From Plasmopara viticola (taxonomy: Eukaryota; Oomycota; Peronosporomycetes; Peronosporales; Peronosporaceae), in NCBI GenBank assembly GCA_001695595.3, contig MBPM02000080.1, positions 288,200-352,199 on the forward strand: DNA of 64,000 bases, given 5' to 3'. The translations under genes were made by a program, and so were the position numbers. The first letter of the stretch is position 1; each line of letters opens with the position of its first letter. Below the pieces are notes generated by a model. It searched no databases. It saw only the letters and a program-made list of their open reading frames with translations, and was not told the DNA's origin. Positions 45,540 through 55,630 of this stretch are shown here, piece after piece.

Positions 45540-45585
45540 GGCTCACAACGATCTCATATATCGGTCTATGAGATCATTGTGAGCT
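45540..45585. repeat. Hairpin in effector 4 flank (about 18-bp stem)
   Basis: CTCACAACGATCTCATA and TATGAGATCATTGTGAG pair with one mismatch around a short loop (TATCGGTC). The unit 3 flank has only the right half (TTGTAAGCTAGCAATAG near 33,650), so the left half was added by an inverted copying event. Confidence 0.8.
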
Positions 45586-45762
45586 AGCATCGTTAATGGA
45601 TACTCTGCACGGTGCACTGCACCCCAGCTATTCAATAATTGGTCAGCAGCCGCGCCGCGTCGGCGCCATCGCTGCTCGCTTCATATAAATATAATGGGTT
45701 TTTGAATGCACAATGCTCAGCACGCTGAGAAAGTCGTCACTTGGCTCGCTTCTGTAATACAG

Positions 45763-45815
45763 ACTGATACCGCCAAGGTTATTACAGAATCTGTAATAAC
45801 CTTGGCGGCATCAGT
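45763..45815. repeat. 25-bp stem, 3-base loop hairpin in effector 4 flank
   Basis: ACTGATACCGCCAAGGTTAT with ACAG (45,763-45,787) pairs with CTGTAATAACCTTGGCGG plus CATCAGT (45,791-45,815); there is one mismatch and the loop is AAT. The unit 3 flank (near 33,827) has only the right arm, as TTACCTTAGCGACTTCAGT. Such a tight loop suits template switching at a replication fork. Confidence 0.9.
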
Positions 45816-46467
45816 TTGCAGCGACTGTTGTCGCATCTTCTGCATTTATCTTTCGATAAAAAAAAATCCTCTCTGGGCAAGCTATCTGATACTTATTTTT
45901 CATCGTAATTTAAGGGTTTGTCAGCAGCGTAAGCTCGACGGCTTCGCAGATATGTGAGCTGGAACATTACCTGATTGAAGAATTTGGTGAGATAAGAGGA
46001 GAAGACTGACGACTGCGGGGGACCAATCACTTTCATTTCCGAGTACTGATACATGGGTTAACAAAGGCGGTACTGCTTTCTTGAGATGACGACCGTGGGA
46101 TTTAATGATCGCCATGAATCTGAGGAAAACATTCGGTGTATTAAAACGCAGGAGGCTGCCTCTATCTGATGCTCTGGATATAGATAGACCATCTGATCGG
46201 TCAGTTGAATATAATACAGTACATTAGATAGTACCTCCTCATTCTTTATCGGAGTTCTAATCTAAATATTACATTTTATCAAAGCTTGCACGGCTAGCCA
46301 CTTAAATTAATCGTACTTTACTTTGACTTATTGAAGGTGTTGGTCCACTTGATCTCGCTAAGGGTTATGAACTCATCAAATGGCATATGAGGGTTACATG
46401 TCTATTGCACCGTTTAACAATGAGCTGGATAGTGATCCGCAGGCAGCAAATGCTCTTCCGCATCTTG

Positions 46468-46479
46468 TCATTTCTAAAT
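46468..46479 (+). promoter_or_regulatory. Candidate initiator motif of effector 4
   Basis: TCATTTCTAAAT, 15 bases before the ATG at 46,495. The TCATTT core resembles the oomycete initiator element; the short distance to the ATG implies a very short 5' leader if it is used. Confidence 0.4.
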
Positions 46480-46494
46480 AATCCTTCTAAAGCA

Positions 46495-48081
46495 ATGTTC
46501 AAGCCCAAAACTCTGCGCCAATTCATGTTGCTATCGGCTTTCGCACTCGTGGCAAGTACTAAGGCTATGGTAGCCATGGATGCTCGAGCCCAGAAAAGCT
46601 TGTCAGCAACGGATACTCGAGGTGACAGCTATGAGGAAAGAATGATGAGACCTTTCGCCGCAAAGATTGCATCGGAAATGGAGAGGTTGGCGCCAAGTCT
46701 GCGTTTAGAGCTCTCTTCTGACAAAGAGAAAATGATCAGCACCTTTTTCAAGGAGTCAAACGTAGAATCTGCGGAGGGGAATCTGTTCGCAAGTGAGCAG
46801 TATCAATTGTGGGCTAGCCGTGTCTTTGACAACTACAAAGATTCTGCGATGGCTTATATGTTTCGCGAGCTAAAAAAACACTTTGACGACTATAAGCTGG
46901 CTTTATTAATAGTTGAAGGTCGAGCGTCCCTAAAAACGGAAGACGTAGCCAAAGAATATTTCAACCTTCAAATAGAAAATTGGGTAGCGAACAAGAAAAA
47001 CGACCTTGATGTCTTTCGTGCCTTGAAACTAGATAACGGCGAGGGCAGCGTATTCAAGAACCCGCTCTTGGAGACTTATGTCTCGTTTGCTCGTCGGCTT
47101 CCGCGAGAAGATCTACCAGACGAGCAGCCAATATTCAGTGAGTTGTATACTATGCTAGAGCAGAAATTTGGCGTCGTTGGTGTGGCTGAAATGCTTGGGG
47201 CTGCGAATGTTGATCTCCGGGAAGGAAGCGTTGGTAATAGGGTGATGTACGCGCTGTTTCGGGACATAGCCTTGAAAGGGCCAAAGGGCTCACTCGACTA
47301 CGTAAAGAATGTTTTCAACGATAATGCCGTTGTAGATTCTTCTGCTGTCAGCATCTGGCTTTCATACGCCAAATGGTCGTTGGACGGGGTCAATTACGAG
47401 AGATTGGTGACGGGCATGGTAGACGGCTTGTGGAATGAGCGTGAAGTCAAAGTCAAGGCTCTTGCTACCGTCATTGCGGCAGCGCAAAAGGACGCGAGCA
47501 CGCGTGATGCTGCTACAAACACATTGATAGAGCTGTTTGTAGAGTGGAGGAATGAACAAATGACGACAAGCAATGTGCTTAACATTCTTGGACTCAAACC
47601 CACAAAAATGAAAGCTGAGGACATGACGGAGAGTCCACTGTTAGAGACGTGGTTTGCGTTTGAATCGCGGAGGCGTACTGACGATGCTGATTTACTTGAA
47701 GCATTGCAAAGTCAATTGACTGAAGAACAATTAGCGAGCATGATAGTCATAAGGACAGCCAATCCGATCATCAAAAATCGTGTCTCCAGCGTGAAAGCGG
47801 CACTGTTCAACAAGTGGAGAACGAAGTTTGTCGACCAAGACGATGCTTTTGTACGTCTTCAACTGGATAAATCTGGCGACAAACTTTTTACGCACCCGGC
47901 GTTAAATGTCTGGTATTGGTATGTTCTTCAATACTATGGCCTGGAATCCGAAGAATTGATTACGCGGGTCGTAAAAAAGTACTTCCGTGATCCCGATTCG
48001 CTTCTAGACATGGTGATTAGAGAATTGAAAAGAAACAAATACTCGAGCGCGAATAGCATTGCTAGAATGCTTAGCCCATAG
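46495..48081 (+). CDS. Intact secreted dEER/LWY-repeat effector
   Basis: 528 residues from the ATG at 46,495. The frame is open upstream to an ATG at 46,387, but family members align from M-F-K-P-K and that start gives the signal peptide (F-M-L-L-S-A-F-A-L-V-A, cleavage about residue 27). EER is at 47-49. The RXLR position reads K-S-L-S because three residues (S-H-M) and the arginine of the paralogues are lost. A WY module (W106, Y114) is followed by about four LWY modules whose repeated parts begin at D-V-F-R-A-L-K-L-D (172), V-F-N-D-N (273), V-L-N-I-L-G-L-K (361) and A-F-V-R-L-Q-L-D (451); F-K-N-P-L-L-E-T-Y and F-T-H-P-A-L-N-V-W-Y recur. Such proteins are secreted and act in host cells; some bind host phosphatase subunits, but the target here is unknown. 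The only undamaged full-length member of its family in the window. Confidence 0.9.
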   Translation: MFKPKTLRQFMLLSAFALVASTKAMVAMDARAQKSLSATDTRGDSYEERMMRPFAAKIASEMERLAPSLRLELSSDKEKMISTFFKESNVESAEGNLFASEQYQLWASRVFDNYKDSAMAYMFRELKKHFDDYKLALLIVEGRASLKTEDVAKEYFNLQIENWVANKKNDLDVFRALKLDNGEGSVFKNPLLETYVSFARRLPREDLPDEQPIFSELYTMLEQKFGVVGVAEMLGAANVDLREGSVGNRVMYALFRDIALKGPKGSLDYVKNVFNDNAVVDSSAVSIWLSYAKWSLDGVNYERLVTGMVDGLWNEREVKVKALATVIAAAQKDASTRDAATNTLIELFVEWRNEQMTTSNVLNILGLKPTKMKAEDMTESPLLETWFAFESRRRTDDADLLEALQSQLTEEQLASMIVIRTANPIIKNRVSSVKAALFNKWRTKFVDQDDAFVRLQLDKSGDKLFTHPALNVWYWYVLQYYGLESEELITRVVKKYFRDPDSLLDMVIRELKRNKYSSANSIARMLSP

Positions 48082-49942
48082 TCTTAATCTACGTACGGTG
48101 CGAGCCAATCAGTCCACTAATGAGTGTTGGTGACGAGTTTAATAGAATTCGGTCGCATCCACCTTCTTTGCGATGTTCACTTAGTACATTTTGGCATCCA
48201 GGTTACTTAAGTGAGCTGCCCACCCTGTATCTTTTATTTCGTTGAGTTAGTGGTGGTCAGAGTGGTGAGCTCCACACTATCTATTGCTTTAGTGATGACC
48301 ATACAAACTCAAAAGCACTGTAGCATTGTCGTTGTAGTAAAAAAAAATCTACATTAGCCTCAGTCAGAATATCTTATGTCCTGTTAGTTTGTTGCTAAAC
48401 AAATCTTCAGCTTACCGCTAATAACAATTTCATTTAGTTGAAATTATAATTGTTCGACTGTTCAATTTACTACCACACGGTTTTGTTTTACTAGATAGTA
48501 GTACTGGAAACCTTATAGCTAAGGCACGTATCGCCACGGACAAGAATGTGCGCGTTTGCAAACACAGTATCATCGAGTGGGCTGCAGTTCTAGCCTAACA
48601 GCATATCTTGTCTTGGCATCAAGACGGGCATATCACGCCTTGCTCCTTTCTGTAACTATTGATCGCTATCTAAGTTTTCCGTAGTCAATAGCACAATTTT
48701 TTTGCTCTCCTTTGCTTAGTGCCTCACTTCACAAAATTTACCTGCATAATATCAATTTACTCTTATAGTCAATAGACAAGTGCAATACTTTGCCCTAACT
48801 CAAGCTTTTGATTTTTACAAAAGTTAATCTAATGCACACACACTCGAAGCCGCAGACTTTAAACTTGTTGTCATACTCTTTCGCATCTTGCTCTTGGAAT
48901 CGGTTCGATAGTCATACAACTGTAATATTATTAATGTCATGATCTTGAGAAATTTGGACGATCGGTGTGATCTGTGTTATAGATTGCGCTTACTTCAGAA
49001 TCTTAAGATATCTTGCTTGGGTACAGATGTGTCATCTAACCACTTAAAAAACCAAAACACACGCGTAATGTTCTTCCGTCTTGCTGCAATTATATCTGCT
49101 CAAATATGGTACTGCGATCGCAATCCCAGGACTTGTACTTGTAACCAAGCATCAAAACATTTCGTTTGGTACGATATCATGCCGTTGCTAATTTCTTAAT
49201 GGTCACGTTCTATAAAGAAGATCTTCCTGCTCAAAATTTGTAATACAAATGAGCTTATATCGCTTAGAGATCTGCCGTTTGAATAACATATTGGGTTCGA
49301 GCAGCTTTTGTACATCAAGCGTTATGCAAAGACAAGGTGGACCGTATGAAAAAGTATTTGTGGTAGCCTTATGATCATGTTTATATTATCGTCTAAAGGG
49401 TCTCCTCTTAGTTCGACGTGCACAGGAAAAAACTCGATGCGTCGATCCTTAATCATGACAATGCGAATACGACGAGAAGTGTCTCTTCCGGACCATCGAT
49501 TTTTTTGTGCGAAAATGGCAACGTATGGCGAGCAGCTAGGGAGGCACGTTGGTAAATGACGATAGTGTACGGCTATATAGGGGTTGCGGTACGGCTAAAG
49601 GATTGAAATTATACCTTCAGTCGATGCTCTGTTTTAGCTCGCGCAGATGTCCATAGTTAGCTTAACATAACGTAAAGCCATTGCCAATGCAATATAGATT
49701 TCATGTTACAACTGTGACCTCGTCTGTATCGACTATGATTCGTGGCGTACGCGCGAGATGACATGGATACAGCTTCAGAAAAGAGCAATGTGACTGACAC
49801 TCGGACGAGTTCTACGAGACTCCATTTACTATCGCCATTAAGATGATGCAGTTACAAAACAGATGGATCATACAATCGTCGATCAGATAATAGAGGGGTG
49901 CTGAGTTAGGATTTTTAGTACACTACAGCAGTGTAATCCACG
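48082..49942. repeat. 3' flank of effector 4 (copy of the effector 3 flank)
   Basis: No gene supported. Colinear with 36.27-37.95 kb. AGAGTGGTGAGCTCCACACT (48,256) corresponds to AGAGTGGTGTGTTCCACACC (36,417). Small frames at 48,939-49,199 and 49,371-49,559 are not shared with the paralogous flank. Confidence 0.65.
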
Positions 49943-49950
49943 CTTGGCGG
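49943..49950. repeat. 8-bp target duplication of the hAT element (left)
   Basis: CTTGGCGG, repeated exactly at 52,626-52,633. An 8-bp duplication is the hallmark of hAT insertion. Confidence 0.95.
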
Positions 49951-52625
49951 TAGGGATGGGGACGTAAACGGTGTTAACGTAAAAAAAATGTGGTTCCCGT
50001 TCCCGTCCGGGAGTTCCCGTTCACGATTTTTAGACGTTGTTTGACGTCTCAGAAAGACAAACAAACCAATGGTTTGAAACCATACCATGTTCAAGCTGCA
50101 CAAACATAAGAACGGACGGGAGAAGAATTTGTTAAACAATTCGGCTGCTGGCACATTAAAATTGATGTGAGTTGTGCAAAAAGTCTATTTACAACATGTA
50201 ACTCTTTAGCACGTTTCTACCGTACGTCTTCAGCTACTCCTCTGGTTCCTCGCCAATCGTATTGCTGTAAAGAAAAATGAGATCTCTTAGGTTGGAACAA
50301 GACAACCTATTACGCCGTGCTGTAATAATGATTCCTGCCCACGAGAAGCAGCGCCTCGAAGGTACTGACGTAGCTACCATGCCAGAATATTTCCTCGCAA
50401 TAGGAGCTAAGAGCGAAAAATCACTGCCATTTTCGCGCCACCACTTGAGACCATCGTCAAGTTTCTGTGTTTTGGACTTCTGCTCTCGGCACGTATTTTC
50501 TTGTGCTTTTTGATGGGATCTATCGTAGTATCGATTCACCTCTGCCTCTACTTTTGCACGAAGCGACAACCCGTTTTGCACTTGAGGATGAGGCGATCTT
50601 CGCTTGCGTCCAAGGAGATCATTTATGAAGTTCTCTTCTTCATCGCTATCCTCATCGAAGCTCGTGCTGTAGATATCAGCACCAGCAGAGCGCATTGCCT
50701 CGCTCACCAAGGACTCCCTCCCTTCTATTTTTTCTGTTGCGTTCAATGACTTACCATGCACGAATTGAGGATCAAGCAAGCAGCAATATTTCACATCCAA
50801 AGGTAATTGCTTGAATCTTTTTCGGAGCAAAAACAAGAAAAACCGACGGACGAGATGCATGCGTTCCAGCACCGAGCTACAGTAATATTCTCCAGTGTGA
50901 GCAGGCGATATTTTGGCAAAAATCCTCTGATTTAATAGCCGCTTTTCAAGAAGGCGTATACATGGATAAATCAATGTAGCAGTGGGGTATGTTCCACTTG
51001 ATAGTGTCTTAGTTACCAGCTCAAAAACCACGAGAAGCTTGTCGAGGCATTATAGGCTAAACCACATTTCTCCAGTGGGCCTCACAATACTTGCGTCGCT
51101 AAACTCTTCTTTGCCTTTCGCTGTCAATATAAACTCCGTGAATGATTGGATACAAGGACGAAAATGCAGAAGGCGTTGAATCATGTGATGCGTGCTACTC
51201 CAGCGGGTGGCTCCATCTGAAATAACGGTAAGAGGTACGGCCACATTTTGTAGCGACTTCAACTTGTCTTTTTCTTCAGAACTTTTGTCGAAGTAGTGAA
51301 CAAATTTGCGAAAGCTAGAAACGTGCATTCTTGTTTCACTCATGGCTTAGTTCATAGCATTTAGAATTGAAGTTGTTGTCCGCACACTAAGACAACCATC
51401 AAGAAGACCTCCATCCAGCGTGTCATCAGCATTATCGTCCAGTAGCTCAGATTCATGCGAAACGCTGTCTATAGAACTTGCAATCGTTTGGGATTCGATA
51501 TCTACCATTTCTTGCTTCAAGAACGCAATAGCTTCCACTTCAATTGCAAGGTTCTCAATCCACTGCTTCTCATCATCTTCACTGTCAGCAATATTTTCAA
51601 CCTCCTCTCTAACTTCCTCGTTCCCGTCATTATCCTCTTCCACATTTGTCACTTCGACACTTGTTTTCGAGAGAGCTCCTGATACAATCAAATGTAGCGT
51701 CCCCACTTGCGCATGAGCACGCCCACTTTGCATTCAATTCTGATGCCAGTGTGCTTCCCACAAAACTCATAACTTCTAAAGTGTACGCCATCATTTCAAA
51801 ATTGATATTCACAAAATGAATAGTAAGCGAAATATAGCTATTTGTTGCTCGAGATGTCCACATGTCAGATGTGAGAGAATAGAAGTCTGCATCTTCAGCA
51901 ATCTACGTCTTTACCAGCGATCGCTTGAACTGACAGTGATTCTGCATTTTTTCAGTAATAGTGCGGCGAGAGGGTAGCTCGTACAAACCTCTCATCGTCT
52001 GAATCAACGTCAAAAAAAACAAAGCACCTAGTCGTCGGCAACACTTAGTGGGCGCAGTCGTTTGGCAATCCAATCAATGAAAGCTCTTGTGGCCATCTCT
52101 TCGTCAGCTGGATCGATCTTTCTTGTTCTCTTTGTCGGAGAAAACATCATTGCATCAGATCTTCGCGTTGCACAAAGTGCGATTGCCACTCGCTTGGATG
52201 CTTGTTCACGCCCAGCTCTGCTGAGATCTTGTGGATGTTTTTGATTCATGTGCCGTCGAATGCTGGCGCTACTTCCTGATTTAAAGCTGAAAGAGCTTTT
52301 GCACTTTAGACAATAAGCCAAGTTTGTATCAGACGATTCCCACGCCTTCTTTCCCGGTGGTAGCTGTGCGTTTGGAGCTATAAGTCGGATGAACGACCAG
52401 TAATCGTCATTCTTAATACGGCGCATCTCGAACAGGGGCGCCGGCGCAGGATCATTTGATGGTGGAGGCTTTATCCGGGAACGATGCGTTGTAAGCTCTT
52501 TCTTCTATCCTGTGCTCGTGTGGTGTTCTATACATTAATATTGCCGGGACGTCTCAAAACGCTTGCAATACGTCAACAAATACCGGTTTAACGTGCTTAA
52601 CGTTGAGCTGACGTCCCCATCCCTA
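49951..52625 (-). mobile_element. hAT DNA transposon, dead
   Basis: 2,675 bp between perfect 8-bp target duplications. Terminal inverted repeat TAGGGATGGGGACGT (15 bp perfect) at both ends, with weaker similarity further in (AACG and GTTAA motifs). One transposase pseudogene lies on the minus strand. It inserted into the duplicated 3' flank of effector 4, after the duplication of units 3 and 4, because the unit 3 flank lacks it. Confidence 0.95.
50234..52426 (-). pseudogene. hAT transposase pseudogene with BED finger
   Basis: Minus strand, start near 52,426. The N-terminus carries a BED-type zinc finger: C-L-K-C, then R-R-H-M-N-Q-K-H. The catalytic region follows near 51,950-51,790 (P-S-R-R-T-I-T-E-K-M, D-F-Y-S-L-T-S-D-M-W-T-S-R-A-T-N-S-Y). 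The C-terminal dimerisation region at 50,300-50,400 reads W-W-R-E-N-G, L-A-P-I-A-R-K-Y and S-R-R-C-F-S-W-A-G-I-I. Breaks: TAG at 52,028-52,030 with a frame change, a stop near 51,909, a frameshift near 51,730-51,780, TAA at 51,347-51,349 and TAA at 51,050-51,052. The 265-codon open 3' part suggests a fairly recent death. Confidence 0.9.
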
Positions 52626-52633
52626 CTTGGCGG

Positions 52634-53548
52634 GCATAACATCAATTACTGTAATGCTGTACTGTACAATACCCATCAATACTCATTTTTAGTAGGCTAT
52701 CCAACGAACACAAAAAATGTCCTAAGATCTAACTACTTCACGAGAGTCTGGTCTGTACATAACCGCACACCCGTGTTTTTTTTAAAAAATTGGGTTGGCT
52801 TCATTTTCTCACTTCATCAACGCCAACGCTTTGTGACTCTAAAAAAATATTCGAGCAGCTTGCTGATTAGAGCCTTCTCGTAAAGCATGAAAATGTGGAG
52901 ATTTTTTTGTGACACGTGCGCGATAGAATGGCTGGAAGCCACGATATTCGACGGTATCTATAAGTTGAAATCTTTAATTGCTAACAGCCGAAAAATGTCT
53001 TTAACAAATGCTATAGCTCTCTTTAAGAATTAAATTGTGCCCGCGCTTTATCGGATTTGCAGCCAAAACAGACTTAGCGTACATGTTCAATACTTCTTAT
53101 TGGATGCGGCGAGCATGCTCACAACGCTATCTACTCCTCATGGCTGGACAACTAAACATTGTTTGTTGACAACTCTGTCACTCAATTTCGGACAAATCCA
53201 TTGCTGGCAGCAGAGCCAGTCTCGAATAGTGTCCTCAAGCACGTCACCTCTTCCATTCAGTATCATCCCATGCACAAAACGAAAAATTAGCAAAAAAATG
53301 CATCGCTTTAGCTAGCTTTTATATGGGCTCGACCTGCGCCCTTTTTATTAAGGAGCTGATCGGGTACAAATACAGATTCACTCTCGGGAGCAGAGTCAGT
53401 CTCGACCAGGCTAGTTGGTTAATGGCTGGACACACGAGCGCATTTTCCGTGCTAGTAAAGGTCGATACACTGGCGCGAAGTATATTCAAATAATAGACCA
53501 AGTAGTGCGTGATGCATGAGTTGGAGATAGTTTGCCTTATTCATCAAT
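52634..53548. repeat. End of the duplicated 3' flank, then unique spacer
   Basis: 52,634 to about 53,100 continues the copy of the effector 3 flank (CGATAGAATGGCTGGAAGCC corresponds to CGATAGATTGGCTCCAAGC at 38,076; GTGCCCGCGC at 53,039 and at 38,155). From about 53,150 to 53,548 I see no similarity to other parts of the window and no gene. Confidence 0.55.
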
Positions 53549-53566
53549 GCCACTTTCCATTTTCCC
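53549..53566 (+). promoter_or_regulatory. Candidate oomycete core promoter (Inr-type)
   Basis: GCCACTTTCCATTTTCCC, about 20 bases before the ATG at 53,585, resembles the oomycete initiator plus flanking region (GCTCATT-like block followed by CA-W-TTT). The match is partial. Confidence 0.4.
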
Positions 53567-53584
53567 TTCAATCGTTCACTTTGT

Positions 53585-55630
53585 TTGGCATACTCAATGT
53601 CGGTCACTCACCGGCCTCTATCGTCTCTGCACAACCTCCTCCTTCTGTGGGCTGTCATACTAGTCGTATGTTCAACGGTCTGTATGGTAGTGACCGCGAC
53701 CTCGAGCGCCGTGGACAACCAATCTGAAGGACACTTCAAGAACTCAACCCTACCCAATATTCCTGACCGCAACGAGGAGAGGGCGCCATCGCCGTTGATT
53801 GATGAGCTCGTTGAAGGTCTCGAGCAGCCTTTCGGTCCCGACATAGCGAGAACTGTCGACGATTGGTTGGAAAAGGCTGGTCTGAAATCCCGAGCGGACG
53901 ATGTCTTCAAGAGCCAAGAGTTTCAAGAAGCTGTCGATAAGATTCTCGTCGCACACTCTAATAACCACGTTCTTGCGCAAGAGGCAATGTTCAAAGGACT
54001 TCAACGTGCGATTCGTGCAGAGGATCAAGCAGACATGTTTTTTGAGCTAGGTCGAACTATTGGGAAGTACAAAACTGCCAACTCCTATCTGGTTCCATCA
54101 GGGTCAGTGTATCAAAGAACAGAAAGTTTTGAAAAGCTTGTCGAAGAGGCTAATGTTCGATTTAAACGAAAGCGATTCGTTCTTGGGCTTGAACCACACC
54201 TTTTGAATTTTTGGGCCAATTCAAAAATTACGCCTGAGACTGTCTGGGAGGGCTTGGAGTTGGACGTCGGTAAAAGTCTTGAAATTAAGAACCCAAGTTT
54301 TCGCGTGTACATCGACTATGTCACTCATCTCGAACCTGACGAACTTGTTCGATACGACATGGCGCTAAATGGTATGCGACGTTCAACCACACTGTTGCCG
54401 GATGGCTCGTCAACAATCGTTCCGGACCTCGTCATAGCTCAGCAACTTGTTGACGCAGATGCACCAGACAAAGCGAGCGTCGTTACTAAGCATCTAATGC
54501 ATGCGTTATTTCGCGACTGGGAGAAACGAGGGATGACTCACGATCAACTGTTTCATGAATTACTACCATCCTTCACTTTCGAGTTGGAAAGCCTCTTACA
54601 AGGACCAATGAAACTATGGATTGCATATTTTAGCAAAATTGAGGATCAAGCGAGTTACGAAACGCTTTTTCAAACGATTAAAAGACGCGCTAAAAGTGAT
54701 GCCGCGGTGAACGATCTCATTAAACATGTGGATCCGCTCGGTACAGAGAGACAACTTGTTGAGATGTACACCGTTTCAGTAATACAACCACGAAGTCCTG
54801 GTACAGCTGCAGAGGATTTAGCATACAGATCCAAGCTTCTTTTTCAAGAAGTGTTTTTGGACATGGAACGCAATGGTATGACGGCCGACGCAATGCTCGA
54901 TTTTTTTAAGATCAGAGAGCTCCAACACAGGGAACTTTTGGAGAATCCACGTTTGTGGACGTGGATGTCGTTCTTGGTTGATAGCTACGATGATATAAAA
55001 AACTTTGAAAGCGCCGACCCGAAGAAACTTCGCATCATTGCTCTCGTTAAACGGGATGGTAACACCATGTTTGGTCATTTGAAGAAACAATTGGATGAGG
55101 AAGAACTTGTGACATTGGTGGAGAAGGCGATTGGCTGGGATCACCGATATTATTATCTTTTCGCTTCCAATCTTGCCAACATGTGGAAATCGGCACGCAA
55201 AACGTCTCATGACGTGTTTTCGCTTCTCGGGCTGCATGTTCCCGTCAAAACTTTACTTATGAAGAATGAGTTTCCTCTCTGGTTCAATTTTGTCATTGAA
55301 ACTTCAGAGAACGAAGTCGAAGCGACCTTAGAGATGCACCAGATACTGAAAAAGATGTACGCCAAGGAACGATCTTACATGCCTGCGAATAAGATACCAT
55401 ATCTCGATGATGTGTTTGAAAACGCAATGAGTAAGACTGTGCATACTAGACCCAAGCTGTGCGAATGCATCAGTAAGTTGTGGTTTGTGGATCTGCGTAA
55501 TCAAGGTTATGAGCACTACCACTTTTCTAAACTTTGGATGAAAAATTCTTTTGACCATTACATTTTGACTCATAGAAGAGTCCACTACAAGAAGAAGCTA
55601 AGCAATTCATTGCCCGAAGGCTTTAGCTGA
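53585..55630 (+). CDS. Large secreted dEER/LWY-repeat effector, 681 residues
   Basis: 681 residues. Start at the first ATG (53,585); M5 is an alternative. Residues 1-40 are a signal peptide or anchor (L-L-L-L-W-A-V-I-L-V-V). There is no RXLR, but N-E-E-R at 63-66 is in the right place, followed by a helical region (70-210). LWY-like modules begin at about 218 (V-W-E-G-L-E-L-D, K-N-P-S-F-R-V-Y), 311 (W-E-K-R-G-M-T-H-D, L-F-H-E-L, L-W-I-A-Y-F), 426 (M-E-R-N-G-M-T-A-D-A-M-L-D-F-F, E-N-P-R-L-W-T-W) and 533 (M-W-K-S-A-R, V-F-S-L-L-G-L, F-P-L-W-F-N-F-V), with a degenerate last unit from about 630. It is not a close copy of the 528-residue protein. It is intact and lies outside the duplicated units. 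Secretion and host-cell action are inferred from the architecture. Confidence 0.88.
   Translation: MAYSMSVTHRPLSSLHNLLLLWAVILVVCSTVCMVVTATSSAVDNQSEGHFKNSTLPNIPDRNEERAPSPLIDELVEGLEQPFGPDIARTVDDWLEKAGLKSRADDVFKSQEFQEAVDKILVAHSNNHVLAQEAMFKGLQRAIRAEDQADMFFELGRTIGKYKTANSYLVPSGSVYQRTESFEKLVEEANVRFKRKRFVLGLEPHLLNFWANSKITPETVWEGLELDVGKSLEIKNPSFRVYIDYVTHLEPDELVRYDMALNGMRRSTTLLPDGSSTIVPDLVIAQQLVDADAPDKASVVTKHLMHALFRDWEKRGMTHDQLFHELLPSFTFELESLLQGPMKLWIAYFSKIEDQASYETLFQTIKRRAKSDAAVNDLIKHVDPLGTERQLVEMYTVSVIQPRSPGTAAEDLAYRSKLLFQEVFLDMERNGMTADAMLDFFKIRELQHRELLENPRLWTWMSFLVDSYDDIKNFESADPKKLRIIALVKRDGNTMFGHLKKQLDEEELVTLVEKAIGWDHRYYYLFASNLANMWKSARKTSHDVFSLLGLHVPVKTLLMKNEFPLWFNFVIETSENEVEATLEMHQILKKMYAKERSYMPANKIPYLDDVFENAMSKTVHTRPKLCECISKLWFVDLRNQGYEHYHFSKLWMKNSFDHYILTHRRVHYKKKLSNSLPEGFS

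Larger units (their letters stand above)
44986..46467 (+). repeat. Unit 4: gag-end fragment and effector upstream flank
   Basis: 44,986-45,330 is gypsy gag-end sequence; 45,330-46,467 is the standard effector flank, colinear with 33.45-34.65 kb. Two hairpins absent from the sister copies sit inside it and are listed separately. No gene. Confidence 0.7.

Noticed and set aside
46387..46494. In-frame upstream extension of effector 4 to an earlier ATG
   Set aside because: It would bury the signal peptide behind 36 residues, and the paralogues do not carry it. The ATG at 46,495 aligns with all family starts.
50277..51182. Plus-strand ORFs within 50.2-51.7 kb
   Set aside because: They are complements of the well-supported hAT transposase on the minus strand.
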